Assembly (NCBI GenBank): GCA_947372915.1
Contig: CANBVO010000007.1
Span: forward strand, 1-32,207
Length of the DNA: 32,207 nt
Source: Actinomycetota bacterium
GTDB lineage: Bacteria; Actinomycetota; Actinomycetes; Nanopelagicales; Nanopelagicaceae
Direction: 5' to 3'
Under the pieces are notes generated by a model. That model was not told where the DNA came from and searched no databases. It saw only the letters and a program-made list of their open reading frames with translations. Within the stretch, counting starts at the first letter, position 1. Each line of letters opens with the position of its first letter. Shown in pieces: positions 8,563 to 17,486 of this stretch. Made by a program: the position numbers and the translations under genes.

Positions 8563-9825
8563 TTATAGAGCGAGCCAGAATGGATTTTCAAAGCGCTTAA
8601 CAAAGGCAGCCAGCCATTGGGCGGCTAGCGCGCCATCCACTGCACGATGATCGACTGACATCGTGAAGTTAATAACGGAGCGAACGACAATTTGGCCATC
8701 GAGAACAACTGGCTTCTGCTTTGCCGCGCCCACTGCCAAAATTGCAGATTGCGGTGGATTGAGAATTGCAGAGAATTCATCAGTTCCGTACATACCCAGA
8801 TTAGTAACCGAGAATGTTCCACCCTCAATTTCATTTTGTTTCAGACCACCTGTGCGTGCCCGATCAATGAGTTCGTTAGCAGCCGCATTTAATTGAATAA
8901 GCGACATGTGATTAACTCCGCGGATTACTGGAGTAATTAACCCCTTATCTGTTGCTACCGCAATTGCAACGTCAACGTCGCTAAATTGACGAAGTGCGGT
9001 ATCTGTCCAGATGACATTGGCAGCAGGAACATCTGCGAAAGCAGCAGCAACCGTTTTTACAATGAGGTCAGTAACTGAAACCTTCTTTGGTGCCCACTCA
9101 TTAAAGCTAGTGCGGAATTTCAGCATCTCATCGGCAATTACTGGAGCGTTGAGATAAAAGTGCGGAACCGTTGTTTTGCTCTCAGTTAAGCGACGAGCAA
9201 TTGCTTTGCGCATTCCGGAGTGCGGTATTTCAATGAAGGTACCCGCTGGAATTACCGGAGCAGAAACTGCAGGTGTGCGAGGCGATCCTCCACTAGCAAT
9301 CGCTGCCTGAACGTCGCGGCGAACAATGCGACCATCGGGACCAGTGCCTTGAATAAAAGTTGGATCAATTCCATTCTCTTTAGCTAAACGTCGAGCTAAT
9401 GGGCTTGCAAAAAGTCGTCCGCCAGTATTAGCCGGTGCAGCTGCAACAACTGGTGCGGGCGCAGCAACAACAGGCGCCGCTGGAGGTGGAGTTTGGGCAG
9501 TACCGACAGGTGCCGGTGCAGCAGCCGGCGCAGGAATATCTGCGCCAGCTTCTGTCAGTAACTTATCGATCTCTGCTTGGCCTTCGCCCGCAGCGAGCAA
9601 GATTGCAATGGGCGCACCAACTTGAACATGGGCACCATTTTGAGCCAAGTACTTTCCAAGAATTCCGTCGCTTTCGGCAGGTACTTCGACCAGAGCCTTC
9701 TCTGTCTCCACTTCAGCCATTGGCTGACCAACTGTGAAAGAAGCGCCTTCAGCAATTAACCATTTCGCAATGATTGCCTCGGTCGCATTAGCCAGAACTT
9801 CTGGCATTCTCATGATTGCGGCCAT
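8563..9825 (-). CDS. 2-oxo acid dehydrogenase E2 (dihydrolipoamide acyltransferase), single lipoyl domain
   Basis: Lipoyl motif AEVETEKALVEV, Ala/Pro linker, PSBD RRLAKENGIDPTFIQGTGPDGRIVRRDV, catalytic TMSVDHRAVDGALAAQWL; start placed at ATG 9825 (MAAIMRMPEVLANATEA). Confidence 0.92.
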   Translation of the reverse strand: MAAIMRMPEVLANATEAIIAKWLIAEGASFTVGQPMAEVETEKALVEVPAESDGILGKYLAQNGAHVQVGAPIAILLAAGEGQAEIDKLLTEAGADIPAPAAAPAPVGTAQTPPPAAPVVAAPAPVVAAAPANTGGRLFASPLARRLAKENGIDPTFIQGTGPDGRIVRRDVQAAIASGGSPRTPAVSAPVIPAGTFIEIPHSGMRKAIARRLTESKTTVPHFYLNAPVIADEMLKFRTSFNEWAPKKVSVTDLIVKTVAAAFADVPAANVIWTDTALRQFSDVDVAIAVATDKGLITPVIRGVNHMSLIQLNAAANELIDRARTGGLKQNEIEGGTFSVTNLGMYGTDEFSAILNPPQSAILAVGAAKQKPVVLDGQIVVRSVINFTMSVDHRAVDGALAAQWLAAFVKRFENPFWLAL

Positions 9826-9826
9826 G

Positions 9827-12016
9827 TTAACGAGCACCGCCAAATCCAGCTTGTACTCGGCTGATGCCCGCAACAATCTCTTCTACGCCGGCATATGCTG
9901 CGCGCTCGAGCACCTTAGAAATGCTTGGCGAGGCTTCTCCGCCAGAAACGCGTTGTACTGGTTGATCGAGCCAATCAAAGTAACGACGATGAATCTCATC
10001 AGCAAGCCAACCACCGTATGAAGTACCAAGTGCGCCTTGTTCAACAATCAGAACATTATTGGTCTTCTTGATAGAGGCCTCAATAGTTGTCCAGTCAATC
10101 GATGCACGATCGAGCCAACGTAAATCAATAACCTCAGCGTCAATACCAGTTTGTTCGACAGCGGTAAGTGAATGCTTCACCATAGAAAGATAGGTTAGAA
10201 CAGTTGCATCTTTGCCTTCACGTCGAATATTCGCTTTACCAAATGGGATTTGATATCCGAAATCATTTTCCGGTACATCTCCCAAATCTTGGTAGAGATC
10301 AACGTGCTCAAGGACAAGAACTGGATCTTGAAGGGCGAGCGCTGCATTCATGAGACCGATGTATTCCGCAGGCGTGGATGCGGCAACGATGCGCCAACCA
10401 GGGCTAGTCGCAAAGATTCCTGCAGGATCCATTAAGTGTTGCGAACCATAACCACTGCCGATTGCGACCTTTGTACGGAGAACAAGTGGAACTGGATTCT
10501 GTCCACCAAACATGTGGCGCGCTTTTCCGATCTGGTTAAAAACTTGGTCTGCAGCTACCCACATAAAGTCTGGATACATAAATTCAACAATCGGACGGTA
10601 ACGGCGATCGAGTGCCATTCCACCACCGAGTCCAGCAAATGCATTTTCGCTGATAGGTGTACCTAATACGCGATCGGGATATTTCTTAGAAAGTCCCTTT
10701 GTCGCGCCATTTGTTCCACCATTGAGTCGATGGATATCTTCACCAAGAACAACAACCCGGTTATCACTCTCCATTGCAGCATCAATCACACCAGCAACAG
10801 CATCGACAAACTTCATATTTGTCTTAGGGCCAGAATCTTTCAGTGGCTCTAAGGTGCGTGCGCCATTGAGTTCAGAGGTATCTCCGCGGACGCCGACGTT
10901 AACGAAAGATGCATCAGGCCAGAGTTCTGGCTTAATTCTCCGCTTTCCAGGTGCATCTGGGTTGGCTTCAAGAAGTGCCGCCGCGGCTAAGCGATTAGCA
11001 GCTAGTGCTTGCTCGCGAACCGAGTCCACACCAGCTTGATCCATAAGTCCGAGTGCAATCATTTCGTTCGCAACGCGAAGCAGTGGATCGCGCTCTCGCC
11101 ATTGTGCTTCTTCTTCCTTCGTGCGGTAACCAAATGCGCTGCCAGGGAATGGACCATTCTGGTGGAAGTAGCGATATACATCCGCTTCTATAACGACTGG
11201 ACCTTTTCCTGAACGCATATGAGATTCTGCTTCCTTCATTGCAAGGTGAACGGCAAGCGGATCCATGCCATCTACTTTCCATGATGGAATTCCAAAGCCA
11301 AGTGCACGGCCAGAGAGTCGAGGTTCTGCTGTCACCTCAGAGACGTGAGTAGAAACGGCATACAAGTTATTTTCAATGAAGAAAGCAAGTGGCAATTTCC
11401 AGGCAGCTGCAAGGTTCATAGTTTCTAGAACTGAACCAATATTGACTGCACCATCTCCGAAGTAAGAAACGGTGATGTTCTCAGTTAGCGCCTGGCGTTG
11501 TGCCCAGGCATTACCGGCTGCGAGCGGAACTCCGCCACCAACAATTGCATTTGTTCCTAATGCGCCGGCTTCGAAATATTGAAGGTGCATCGATCCGCCA
11601 CGACCGCTGCAATAACCTTGCGCTAGTCCAAGAATTTCGGCAAGAGTCTTCTGTAATACTTCTTGCAGAGCCGGCGTCACTAAGGCATTGACATCTAATT
11701 TGCCAGCCGAGACATGGTTAATCACCTTAGCGAGAAATTGATGGTGCCCGCGGTGGGAACCGTTAATTGCATCCTGAGTTCCTAGCGAGATGATGGAGCC
11801 AACGGCTCCGCCTTCTTGACCAATCGAAGAGTGTGCTGGTCCGTGGACAAGTCCTTCTCCGGCAAGTTCGAGTACAACTTCTTCAAAGGCGCGAATGAGG
11901 TGTAACTGCCCCAACATATTTTCGAGCAACTGCGGACTGGCATTTCGCCAGTCTTCTGCCGTTGTCCGAAGTTCGATCCAAGGAGCGCGTGCTTCTAAGG
12001 GGGCGCGTTCGGTCAT
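9827..12016 (-). CDS. Fused alpha-beta E1 of a 2-oxo acid dehydrogenase complex (TPP-dependent)
   Basis: Alpha part with TPP motif FGDGAVNIGSVLETMNLAAAWKLPLAFFIENN; beta part VVVLGEDIHRLNGG...PISENAFAGLGGGMAL...; SD GAGGAGATAGAG before ATG. Confidence 0.92.
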   Translation of the reverse strand: MTERAPLEARAPWIELRTTAEDWRNASPQLLENMLGQLHLIRAFEEVVLELAGEGLVHGPAHSSIGQEGGAVGSIISLGTQDAINGSHRGHHQFLAKVINHVSAGKLDVNALVTPALQEVLQKTLAEILGLAQGYCSGRGGSMHLQYFEAGALGTNAIVGGGVPLAAGNAWAQRQALTENITVSYFGDGAVNIGSVLETMNLAAAWKLPLAFFIENNLYAVSTHVSEVTAEPRLSGRALGFGIPSWKVDGMDPLAVHLAMKEAESHMRSGKGPVVIEADVYRYFHQNGPFPGSAFGYRTKEEEAQWRERDPLLRVANEMIALGLMDQAGVDSVREQALAANRLAAAALLEANPDAPGKRRIKPELWPDASFVNVGVRGDTSELNGARTLEPLKDSGPKTNMKFVDAVAGVIDAAMESDNRVVVLGEDIHRLNGGTNGATKGLSKKYPDRVLGTPISENAFAGLGGGMALDRRYRPIVEFMYPDFMWVAADQVFNQIGKARHMFGGQNPVPLVLRTKVAIGSGYGSQHLMDPAGIFATSPGWRIVAASTPAEYIGLMNAALALQDPVLVLEHVDLYQDLGDVPENDFGYQIPFGKANIRREGKDATVLTYLSMVKHSLTAVEQTGIDAEVIDLRWLDRASIDWTTIEASIKKTNNVLIVEQGALGTSYGGWLADEIHRRYFDWLDQPVQRVSGGEASPSISKVLERAAYAGVEEIVAGISRVQAGFGGAR

Positions 12017-12066
12017 CTCTATCTCCTCGGAGTCGGTTCAAAATTAAGTGTGAGAGAACAGTAAAC

Positions 12067-12082
12067 CTAGATTGCATCCAAT
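12067..12082 (+). promoter_or_regulatory. Putative GntR/FCD operator copy 1 (CTAGATTGCATCCAAT)
   Basis: 16-bp near-identical direct repeat of 12129-12144 in the divergent E1/VOC-gntR intergenic region; dyad-like ATTG..CAAT core. Confidence 0.6.
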
Positions 12083-12128
12083 CACAAGGTTTTTACCCCA
12101 ATATCTTCCATTTAAAGGCGAATTGAGG

Positions 12129-12144
12129 CTAGATTGTATCCAAT
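12129..12144 (+). promoter_or_regulatory. Putative GntR/FCD operator copy 2 (CTAGATTGTATCCAAT)
   Basis: See copy 1; start-to-start distance 62 bp. Confidence 0.6.
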
Positions 12145-12184
12145 ACGCTCTAAAGTCGAGCTTTTACCAGAAGAGGAGTCCTTG

Positions 12185-12712
12185 ATGGCCGGAATTCCAG
12201 GCTTACGTGGCACCGAACATATTGGCTTTACTGTTCCAGACCTGGACCAGGCAGAGCGCTTCTTTGTCGATGTCATCGGCTGCGAACGAATTTATGCCTT
12301 GGGGCCTTTCATTAAGGATGATAACTGGCTGGCCGATCACCTCGGAGTTCATCCTCGAACTGTGATGCGAGAGCTTCGATTCTTTCGGTGCAAATTCGGC
12401 CCTAACTTTGAAATCTTTCAGTACGAATCCGCTGATGGCCAAGCACCACAGCCTCGCAATTCAGATATCGGTGGCCATCACTTAGCTTTTTACGTCGATG
12501 ATTTCGATACCGCGCTCGATTATTTAAAGAGCAAGGGCGTAGAAATTATGGCCGAGCCAACTTTAAGTAAGAGTCACAGCGAAGGTCAAAAGTGGGTTTA
12601 CTTCCGAAGTCCATGGGGAATGCAATTTGAACTTGTCTCCTTCCCCAATGGCAAAGCATATGAAGCAACTGCCACAACTAAACTCTGGCACCCGGCAGAT
12701 CCGAGCAACTAA
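12185..12712 (+). CDS. VOC (glyoxalase/dioxygenase superfamily) protein
   Basis: beta-alpha-beta VOC repeats with H..E..H..E pattern (TEHIGFTV, NFEIFQY, GHHLAFYV, QFELVSF). Confidence 0.85.
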   Translation: MAGIPGLRGTEHIGFTVPDLDQAERFFVDVIGCERIYALGPFIKDDNWLADHLGVHPRTVMRELRFFRCKFGPNFEIFQYESADGQAPQPRNSDIGGHHLAFYVDDFDTALDYLKSKGVEIMAEPTLSKSHSEGQKWVYFRSPWGMQFELVSFPNGKAYEATATTKLWHPADPSN

Positions 12713-13371
12713 TGTCAATTATCGAAAGCGATCTTGCACTCAGCCAACAAATTGCCAATTCTCTTAAAGAAGAGATTCTCTCTGGAAAATTCCCACCCGG
12801 TGTTCGAATCCGACAAGAAGATATTGCAGAACAATTTGGCGCATCGCGCTCGCCGGTTCGAGAAGCGTTACGAATTCTGGAAGCTGAAGGGCTGATTAAT
12901 TTAGTCGCTCACACCGGTGCCTGGATCTCGCATTTAAGTTTGGCCGAGTGTGAAGAGATGTATCAACTTCGCGAACGAGTTGAACCCTTACTTCTTCGAT
13001 TAAGCATCGCGCATATTTCCGAAGAAACTATTTTGCATTTGCAAGAATTAGCTAGTGAGATGGAAGCGACGAATGATGTAGAAAAGTTTCTTAAGTTAGA
13101 TCGAGAATTTCATCTCCTCTCATACTCTGGTGCAGAGACTGTGCTGGTCGGAGACATGGTTAACCGGCTATGGAACACAACGCAACATTATCGCCGCGCA
13201 TATTCTCAGATGATGGCCGCAAGTTCTTTCAAGCCCGCACATTATGAGCACCATTTACTTTTATCTGCATTGAAGAAGCGGGATGCAGATGATGCCGAGC
13301 GGATTCTTTATGGACACATCCGGCGTACTAGGCTCGAATTAGCCCAGCACCCGGATGTCTTTAATTCTTAA
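12712..13371 (+). CDS. GntR-family (FadR/FCD) transcriptional regulator
   Basis: N-terminal wHTH EILSGKFPPGVRIRQEDIAEQFGASRSPVREALRILEAEGLI plus FCD-like helical domain; TAATG overlap with the VOC gene. Confidence 0.92.
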   Translation: MSIIESDLALSQQIANSLKEEILSGKFPPGVRIRQEDIAEQFGASRSPVREALRILEAEGLINLVAHTGAWISHLSLAECEEMYQLRERVEPLLLRLSIAHISEETILHLQELASEMEATNDVEKFLKLDREFHLLSYSGAETVLVGDMVNRLWNTTQHYRRAYSQMMAASSFKPAHYEHHLLLSALKKRDADDAERILYGHIRRTRLELAQHPDVFNS

Positions 13372-13372
13372 A

Positions 13373-14443
13373 TTAAGCGCGAGGCGGAATGATTTTCTCT
13401 GCGCGTAATTGATCGAAGAGTTCAAAGAATGAATCTGGAGTTACCTGTACTTCACGGAACCCAGCCTTGCGGCTCTTACCCATGTCAGCAAAAGTTTCTA
13501 CTTGTCGACCGAGGTCAGCATCTGAGTGCCACCATGATGCAATTTCAGAGGCTTTGTGATCGACCAAATTATATTTAGCAACAATCTTCGCCCATTGCTC
13601 ATCTGCACCAGACATCCGTGGCTCAAGTGGTGAGATTTCTGCAGGATAACCGGGATCGGTTACACCAAAGTAATCTGCGAGAAGTCGCCAGAGTTGGCGC
13701 CAACGAAATACATCGCCGTTAACAGTGTTGAAGGCCTCGTTCTTGCCGGCAGGATCAGTTGCAGACCAGACTGCATGACGTGCGAGCAAGCGCGCATCAG
13801 TTACGTCGGTAACGCCGTTGTATTGCTCTTTTGAACCAGGGAAAATAAATGGCGCACCAGTCTCTTTGCAGATAGATGCATATACGGCGAGCGTGACGCC
13901 CATGTTCATTGCATTACCCAACGCCCAACCAATCATGGTGTGAGGGCGATGTACTGACCAAGAGAAACCTTGTTCCTTAGCAGCTTTGAACAGAATATCT
14001 TCTTGGGTGTAATAGAAGTTATCAATCGGAAGGCGAGCTTGGCTCTCCTTGAATGGAGTCTCCATTGGAGTTGCTGCATATGACTCGAATGGTCCGAGGT
14101 AGTGCTTAAGACCTGTTACTAAAACTGTGTGCTCAAGAGTGCGCTTCTGAGCAAAAGCGTCGAGCGTGTTCTGCAACATCGCGCCATTAACAGCGATGTT
14201 CTCCTTCTCGGTATTTTGACGAGACCAGGTACAGAAGAAGAGATGAGTAACAGGAAGATCGGCAACAGCTGCCTTCACGCTCGCTGGATCAAGAACATCG
14301 CCATACACATGCTTTACTCCAGGAACGATAATTCCCGGTTTGCGGGAGAGCCCGTAGACCGTGAAGCCTTTCTTCTGCAGTTCTTGCGCGATGTTGTTAC
14401 CGGTTATTCCAGTAACTCCGATAACCAGGGCGTTCTTACTCAT
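13373..14443 (-). CDS. PRISE-like (progesterone 5-beta-reductase/iridoid synthase-like) SDR reductase
   Basis: ALVIGVTGITGNNIAQELQKKGFTVYGLSRKPG nucleotide motif, THLFFCTWSRQNTEKENIAVNGAMLQNTL, RPHTMIGWALGNAMNMGVTLAVYASICKETG. Confidence 0.82.
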   Translation of the reverse strand: MSKNALVIGVTGITGNNIAQELQKKGFTVYGLSRKPGIIVPGVKHVYGDVLDPASVKAAVADLPVTHLFFCTWSRQNTEKENIAVNGAMLQNTLDAFAQKRTLEHTVLVTGLKHYLGPFESYAATPMETPFKESQARLPIDNFYYTQEDILFKAAKEQGFSWSVHRPHTMIGWALGNAMNMGVTLAVYASICKETGAPFIFPGSKEQYNGVTDVTDARLLARHAVWSATDPAGKNEAFNTVNGDVFRWRQLWRLLADYFGVTDPGYPAEISPLEPRMSGADEQWAKIVAKYNLVDHKASEIASWWHSDADLGRQVETFADMGKSRKAGFREVQVTPDSFFELFDQLRAEKIIPPRA

Positions 14444-14483
14444 AATCCATTTCCATTCTGTGGCTCAGTTCAGGGTCTCGATG

Positions 14484-14503
14484 TTATGTGAGACTACACA
14501 TAA
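14484..14503. promoter_or_regulatory. Palindrome TTATGTG-AGACTA-CACATAA in divergent PRISE/SDR promoter region
   Basis: Perfect 7-bp arms with a 6-nt spacer; lies in the 17-nt spacer of a TTGTCT..TAACAT promoter-like element on the minus strand. Confidence 0.6.
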
Positions 14504-14607
14504 AGACAAGATGAGGGGTCAGGCGTTCTCTGACACTTGACGCTTTGGGCTCACAGTGCCAAACTTTTGGGAGTACCGAACCGACATAAGTGGACATAGG
14601 AGTTCAT

Positions 14608-15390
14608 ATGGGACGCGTTTCTGGAAAATCAATCCTTATCACTGGAGCCGGATCTGGCATCGGGGAAGGTTTTGCACGAATCTTCGGCGCCGAGGGCGCA
14701 AAGGTTGGCGTCTGCGATCTCAATACCGCCGCAGCCGAACGAGTAGTGGCTGTCATCAATGAGAACGGCGGCCAGGCAATCGCTATCACCGCAGATGTTT
14801 CTAAGCGCGATCAGGTGCGCACTGGTTTTAAGAAGTTTGTCGACTGGGCCGGTTCTTTCGATGTCATCTTTAATAACGCTGGTTTTAACAAGCCAATGCA
14901 TCTCATGGAAGTAACTGAAGAGAATTGGAATGCAATCATGAGCGTCAACGGTCTTGGCGTTCTTATCTGCACCCAAGAAGCAGGTAAGTACATGATTGCT
15001 CAGAAGAGCGGCAAGATTATTAATACCGCTTCAATCGCTGGCCGCCAGGGTTATCCAGCTTTCGCTCCTTACTGCGCCAGCAAGTTTGCAGTAAACGCGC
15101 TTACTCAAGCAACAGCTCGCGGTTTAGCAGAGCACAACATCACCTGTAATTCGTTTGCTCCTGGCGTTGTAGACACACCACTGTGGATTGATCTTGATCG
15201 CGATCTCATGGAGATGGGAATGTCAGAACGTCCCGGCCAAGCAACTGAAGAATTCTCTGCCGGTATTTTGCGTGGACGTGCTGCCACCCCAGAAGATCTT
15301 CAGGGAATGGCGCTCTTCTTGGCTTCACAAGATTCTGACTATATGACCGGCCAGACCATCATGATTGATGGCGGAATGGTTCTTATTTAA
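14608..15390 (+). CDS. Short-chain dehydrogenase/reductase
   Basis: TGAGSGIGEGFARIF, NNAG, YCASKFAV, PGVVDTPLW, SDYMTGQTIMIDGG; start at ATG 14608 after AGGAG. Confidence 0.92.
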   Translation: MGRVSGKSILITGAGSGIGEGFARIFGAEGAKVGVCDLNTAAAERVVAVINENGGQAIAITADVSKRDQVRTGFKKFVDWAGSFDVIFNNAGFNKPMHLMEVTEENWNAIMSVNGLGVLICTQEAGKYMIAQKSGKIINTASIAGRQGYPAFAPYCASKFAVNALTQATARGLAEHNITCNSFAPGVVDTPLWIDLDRDLMEMGMSERPGQATEEFSAGILRGRAATPEDLQGMALFLASQDSDYMTGQTIMIDGGMVLI

Positions 15391-15444
15391 GCCTGATTTA
15401 TCGCTTTTGCACCCCTACTACTGAAAACTGAAATGAGGAGAGAA

Positions 15445-16422
15445 ATGAAAGCACTGCAGTTCATGTCCCCGAACGTAATGGCCGTTAATGAAATCGCAAT
15501 CCCCAAGATTGCTGATGACGAAGTTCTCCTTGCAAGCCGTGCGGTTGGAATCTGCCACTCTGATATCGAACTTCTCGAGGGTCGCTACATCATTCCTTTC
15601 CAATATCCAATTATCCCTGGCCATGAATGGGCAGCAGAGGTTATGGAAGTTGGCAGCAAAGTCTCCAAGCTAAAAGTAGGAGACCGCGTTGTAGGCGAGT
15701 GCGTGATTGGTCAAGAGCACTTTGGTTTCTCTATCTCTGGCGCTATGGCTGAGTTCTTTATTGCAAAAGCTGATTGGCTCCATAAGTTGCCCGAAAATGT
15801 TTCCTGGACACAAGGCGCATTAGTCGAACCGTTCTCATGCGGATATTACGCAACCGTTCGCGCAGACAATATGGATGCGAGCGACACCGTTGCAGTCTTT
15901 GGCGCTGGTCCAATTGGTCTTGGCGTTGTTGCTGCTTCTGCAGCAAAGGGTGCTCGCGTTATCGTGATTGAGCCGTCTGCCGAACGCGCAAAGATTGCAC
16001 AAAGTCTCGGCGCTGAAGTCGTCATCGATCCCACCAAACAGAACACGAAAGATGCTGTCATGGATGCAACTAAAGGTGTCGGTGCGACAATCGTCATCGA
16101 TGCAAGTGGTCGCCCAGATGCAATGGCAGCTACCCTCGAAGTTGCTGCATTCCATGGTCGCGTAGTGATCATCGGAATCAGTGTGGGCGGCAAAGCCCCT
16201 ACTGAGATGGGCCTGATTCAATCCAAGGAGCTTCAAGTACGCGGAATCATTGGCTCTCCGGGTGTCTGGCCCGAGACTATTCGCTTCCTCTCTCGCACTA
16301 ACTTGGATCTATCTAAGTTAGTAACCGCAACATTCGATATCTCTGAAGCTGATAAGGCATACCAGAAAGTACTTACTGACAAGAGCCAAGTGAAGGTTCA
16401 CGTCACGAATTCAGGTAAGTAA
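15445..16422 (+). CDS. Zinc-type medium-chain alcohol/polyol dehydrogenase
   Basis: GICHSDIELLEGRYIIPFQYPIIPGHEWAAEV, AVFGAGPIGLGVVAASAAKGA; start at ATG 15445 after GGAGAGAA. Confidence 0.88.
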   Translation: MKALQFMSPNVMAVNEIAIPKIADDEVLLASRAVGICHSDIELLEGRYIIPFQYPIIPGHEWAAEVMEVGSKVSKLKVGDRVVGECVIGQEHFGFSISGAMAEFFIAKADWLHKLPENVSWTQGALVEPFSCGYYATVRADNMDASDTVAVFGAGPIGLGVVAASAAKGARVIVIEPSAERAKIAQSLGAEVVIDPTKQNTKDAVMDATKGVGATIVIDASGRPDAMAATLEVAAFHGRVVIIGISVGGKAPTEMGLIQSKELQVRGIIGSPGVWPETIRFLSRTNLDLSKLVTATFDISEADKAYQKVLTDKSQVKVHVTNSGK

Positions 16423-17486
16423 TGTCATCAACAATGCGCGCTGCAGTACTGCACGACATTAAAGATTTGAGAGTTGAAGATTTTCCTAAACCATCAACTC
16501 TTGGCCCTAATGATGTTCTTGTTCACGTTAAATACAACGGATTATGTGGCACTGACGCATCGGAGTATGCCAAGAGTTCGTTAATGGTTCCGCTCAAGAA
16601 TCCACATCCCAATAGCAAGCATCAAGGTGCAACAATCCTGGGACATGAATTTATTGGAACAGTTGTCGAAGCAGGCACTAGCGCACAAGAGATGTTGGGC
16701 AAGCGAGTAGCGTGCGGAGCAGGTGTCTCATGTGGTCAATGCGCACTGTGCAAAGAAGGTCGCACCAACTTATGCGATCATTATTACACATTAGGTTTGA
16801 GTATCCACGGTGGATTAGCAGAGTATGCAGTTGCACCAAAGAATATTTGCGTGCCGATTCCAGATGGCGTCTCTGACGAGAGTGCGGCACTTGCACAACC
16901 GCTCGCAGTTGGTATCCACGGCGTGCGTCGCGCTGGCGTCAAGAAGGGGAATCAAGTCGTTCTTCTTGGAGTGGGAGCTATCGGTTCCTTTGCCTGCGTT
17001 GCTCTTCAAAGCTATGGCGTAGAAATAATTGCGCTGGATATTGATCAAAAGCGATTAGATGTTGCAACTCAATTAGGTGCGAGTAAAACCATTTTGATTT
17101 CACCGGATATCACTCCCGCTGAAATTAAGGCTTTCATTCCAGCTGGTGCAGATGTGGTCTTTGAGACTTCTGGCGCGCCAGGAGCGGCTGCACGTGGACT
17201 TGCGTTAACAAAACGTGGTGGAACCCTAATGCTGATGGGTCTGAACAAGACGCCACAGGACTTTCCGTTTGCGGACGCTGTCCTACGCGAAGTTGTTCTT
17301 CAAACTACCGTTGCTCATGTCTGTAAAGACGATATGCCAGAGGCGCTACAACTTCTTGCCTCCGGCAAGGTTGCACAACTTCTTACCGACCGAATCTATT
17401 CCTTAGAGAATGTCAACGAAGCCTTTGAAGTTCTTGCCAGCGGAAAAGCGAATGGAAAGATTCTGGTAACTCCTCAAAATGTCTAG
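16422..17486 (+). CDS. Zinc-type alcohol dehydrogenase (2,3-butanediol/sorbitol dehydrogenase-like)
   Basis: LCGTDASEYAKSSLMVPLKNPHPNSKHQGATILGHEFIGTVVEAG, GAGVSCGQCALCKEGRTNLC; start overlaps the previous stop. Confidence 0.88.
   Translation: MSSTMRAAVLHDIKDLRVEDFPKPSTLGPNDVLVHVKYNGLCGTDASEYAKSSLMVPLKNPHPNSKHQGATILGHEFIGTVVEAGTSAQEMLGKRVACGAGVSCGQCALCKEGRTNLCDHYYTLGLSIHGGLAEYAVAPKNICVPIPDGVSDESAALAQPLAVGIHGVRRAGVKKGNQVVLLGVGAIGSFACVALQSYGVEIIALDIDQKRLDVATQLGASKTILISPDITPAEIKAFIPAGADVVFETSGAPGAAARGLALTKRGGTLMLMGLNKTPQDFPFADAVLREVVLQTTVAHVCKDDMPEALQLLASGKVAQLLTDRIYSLENVNEAFEVLASGKANGKILVTPQNV

Noticed and set aside
15863-16236. Minus-strand ORFs (133/115 aa) opposite the zinc dehydrogenase
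   Set aside because: Antisense shadow ORFs overlapping a clear plus-strand CDS.
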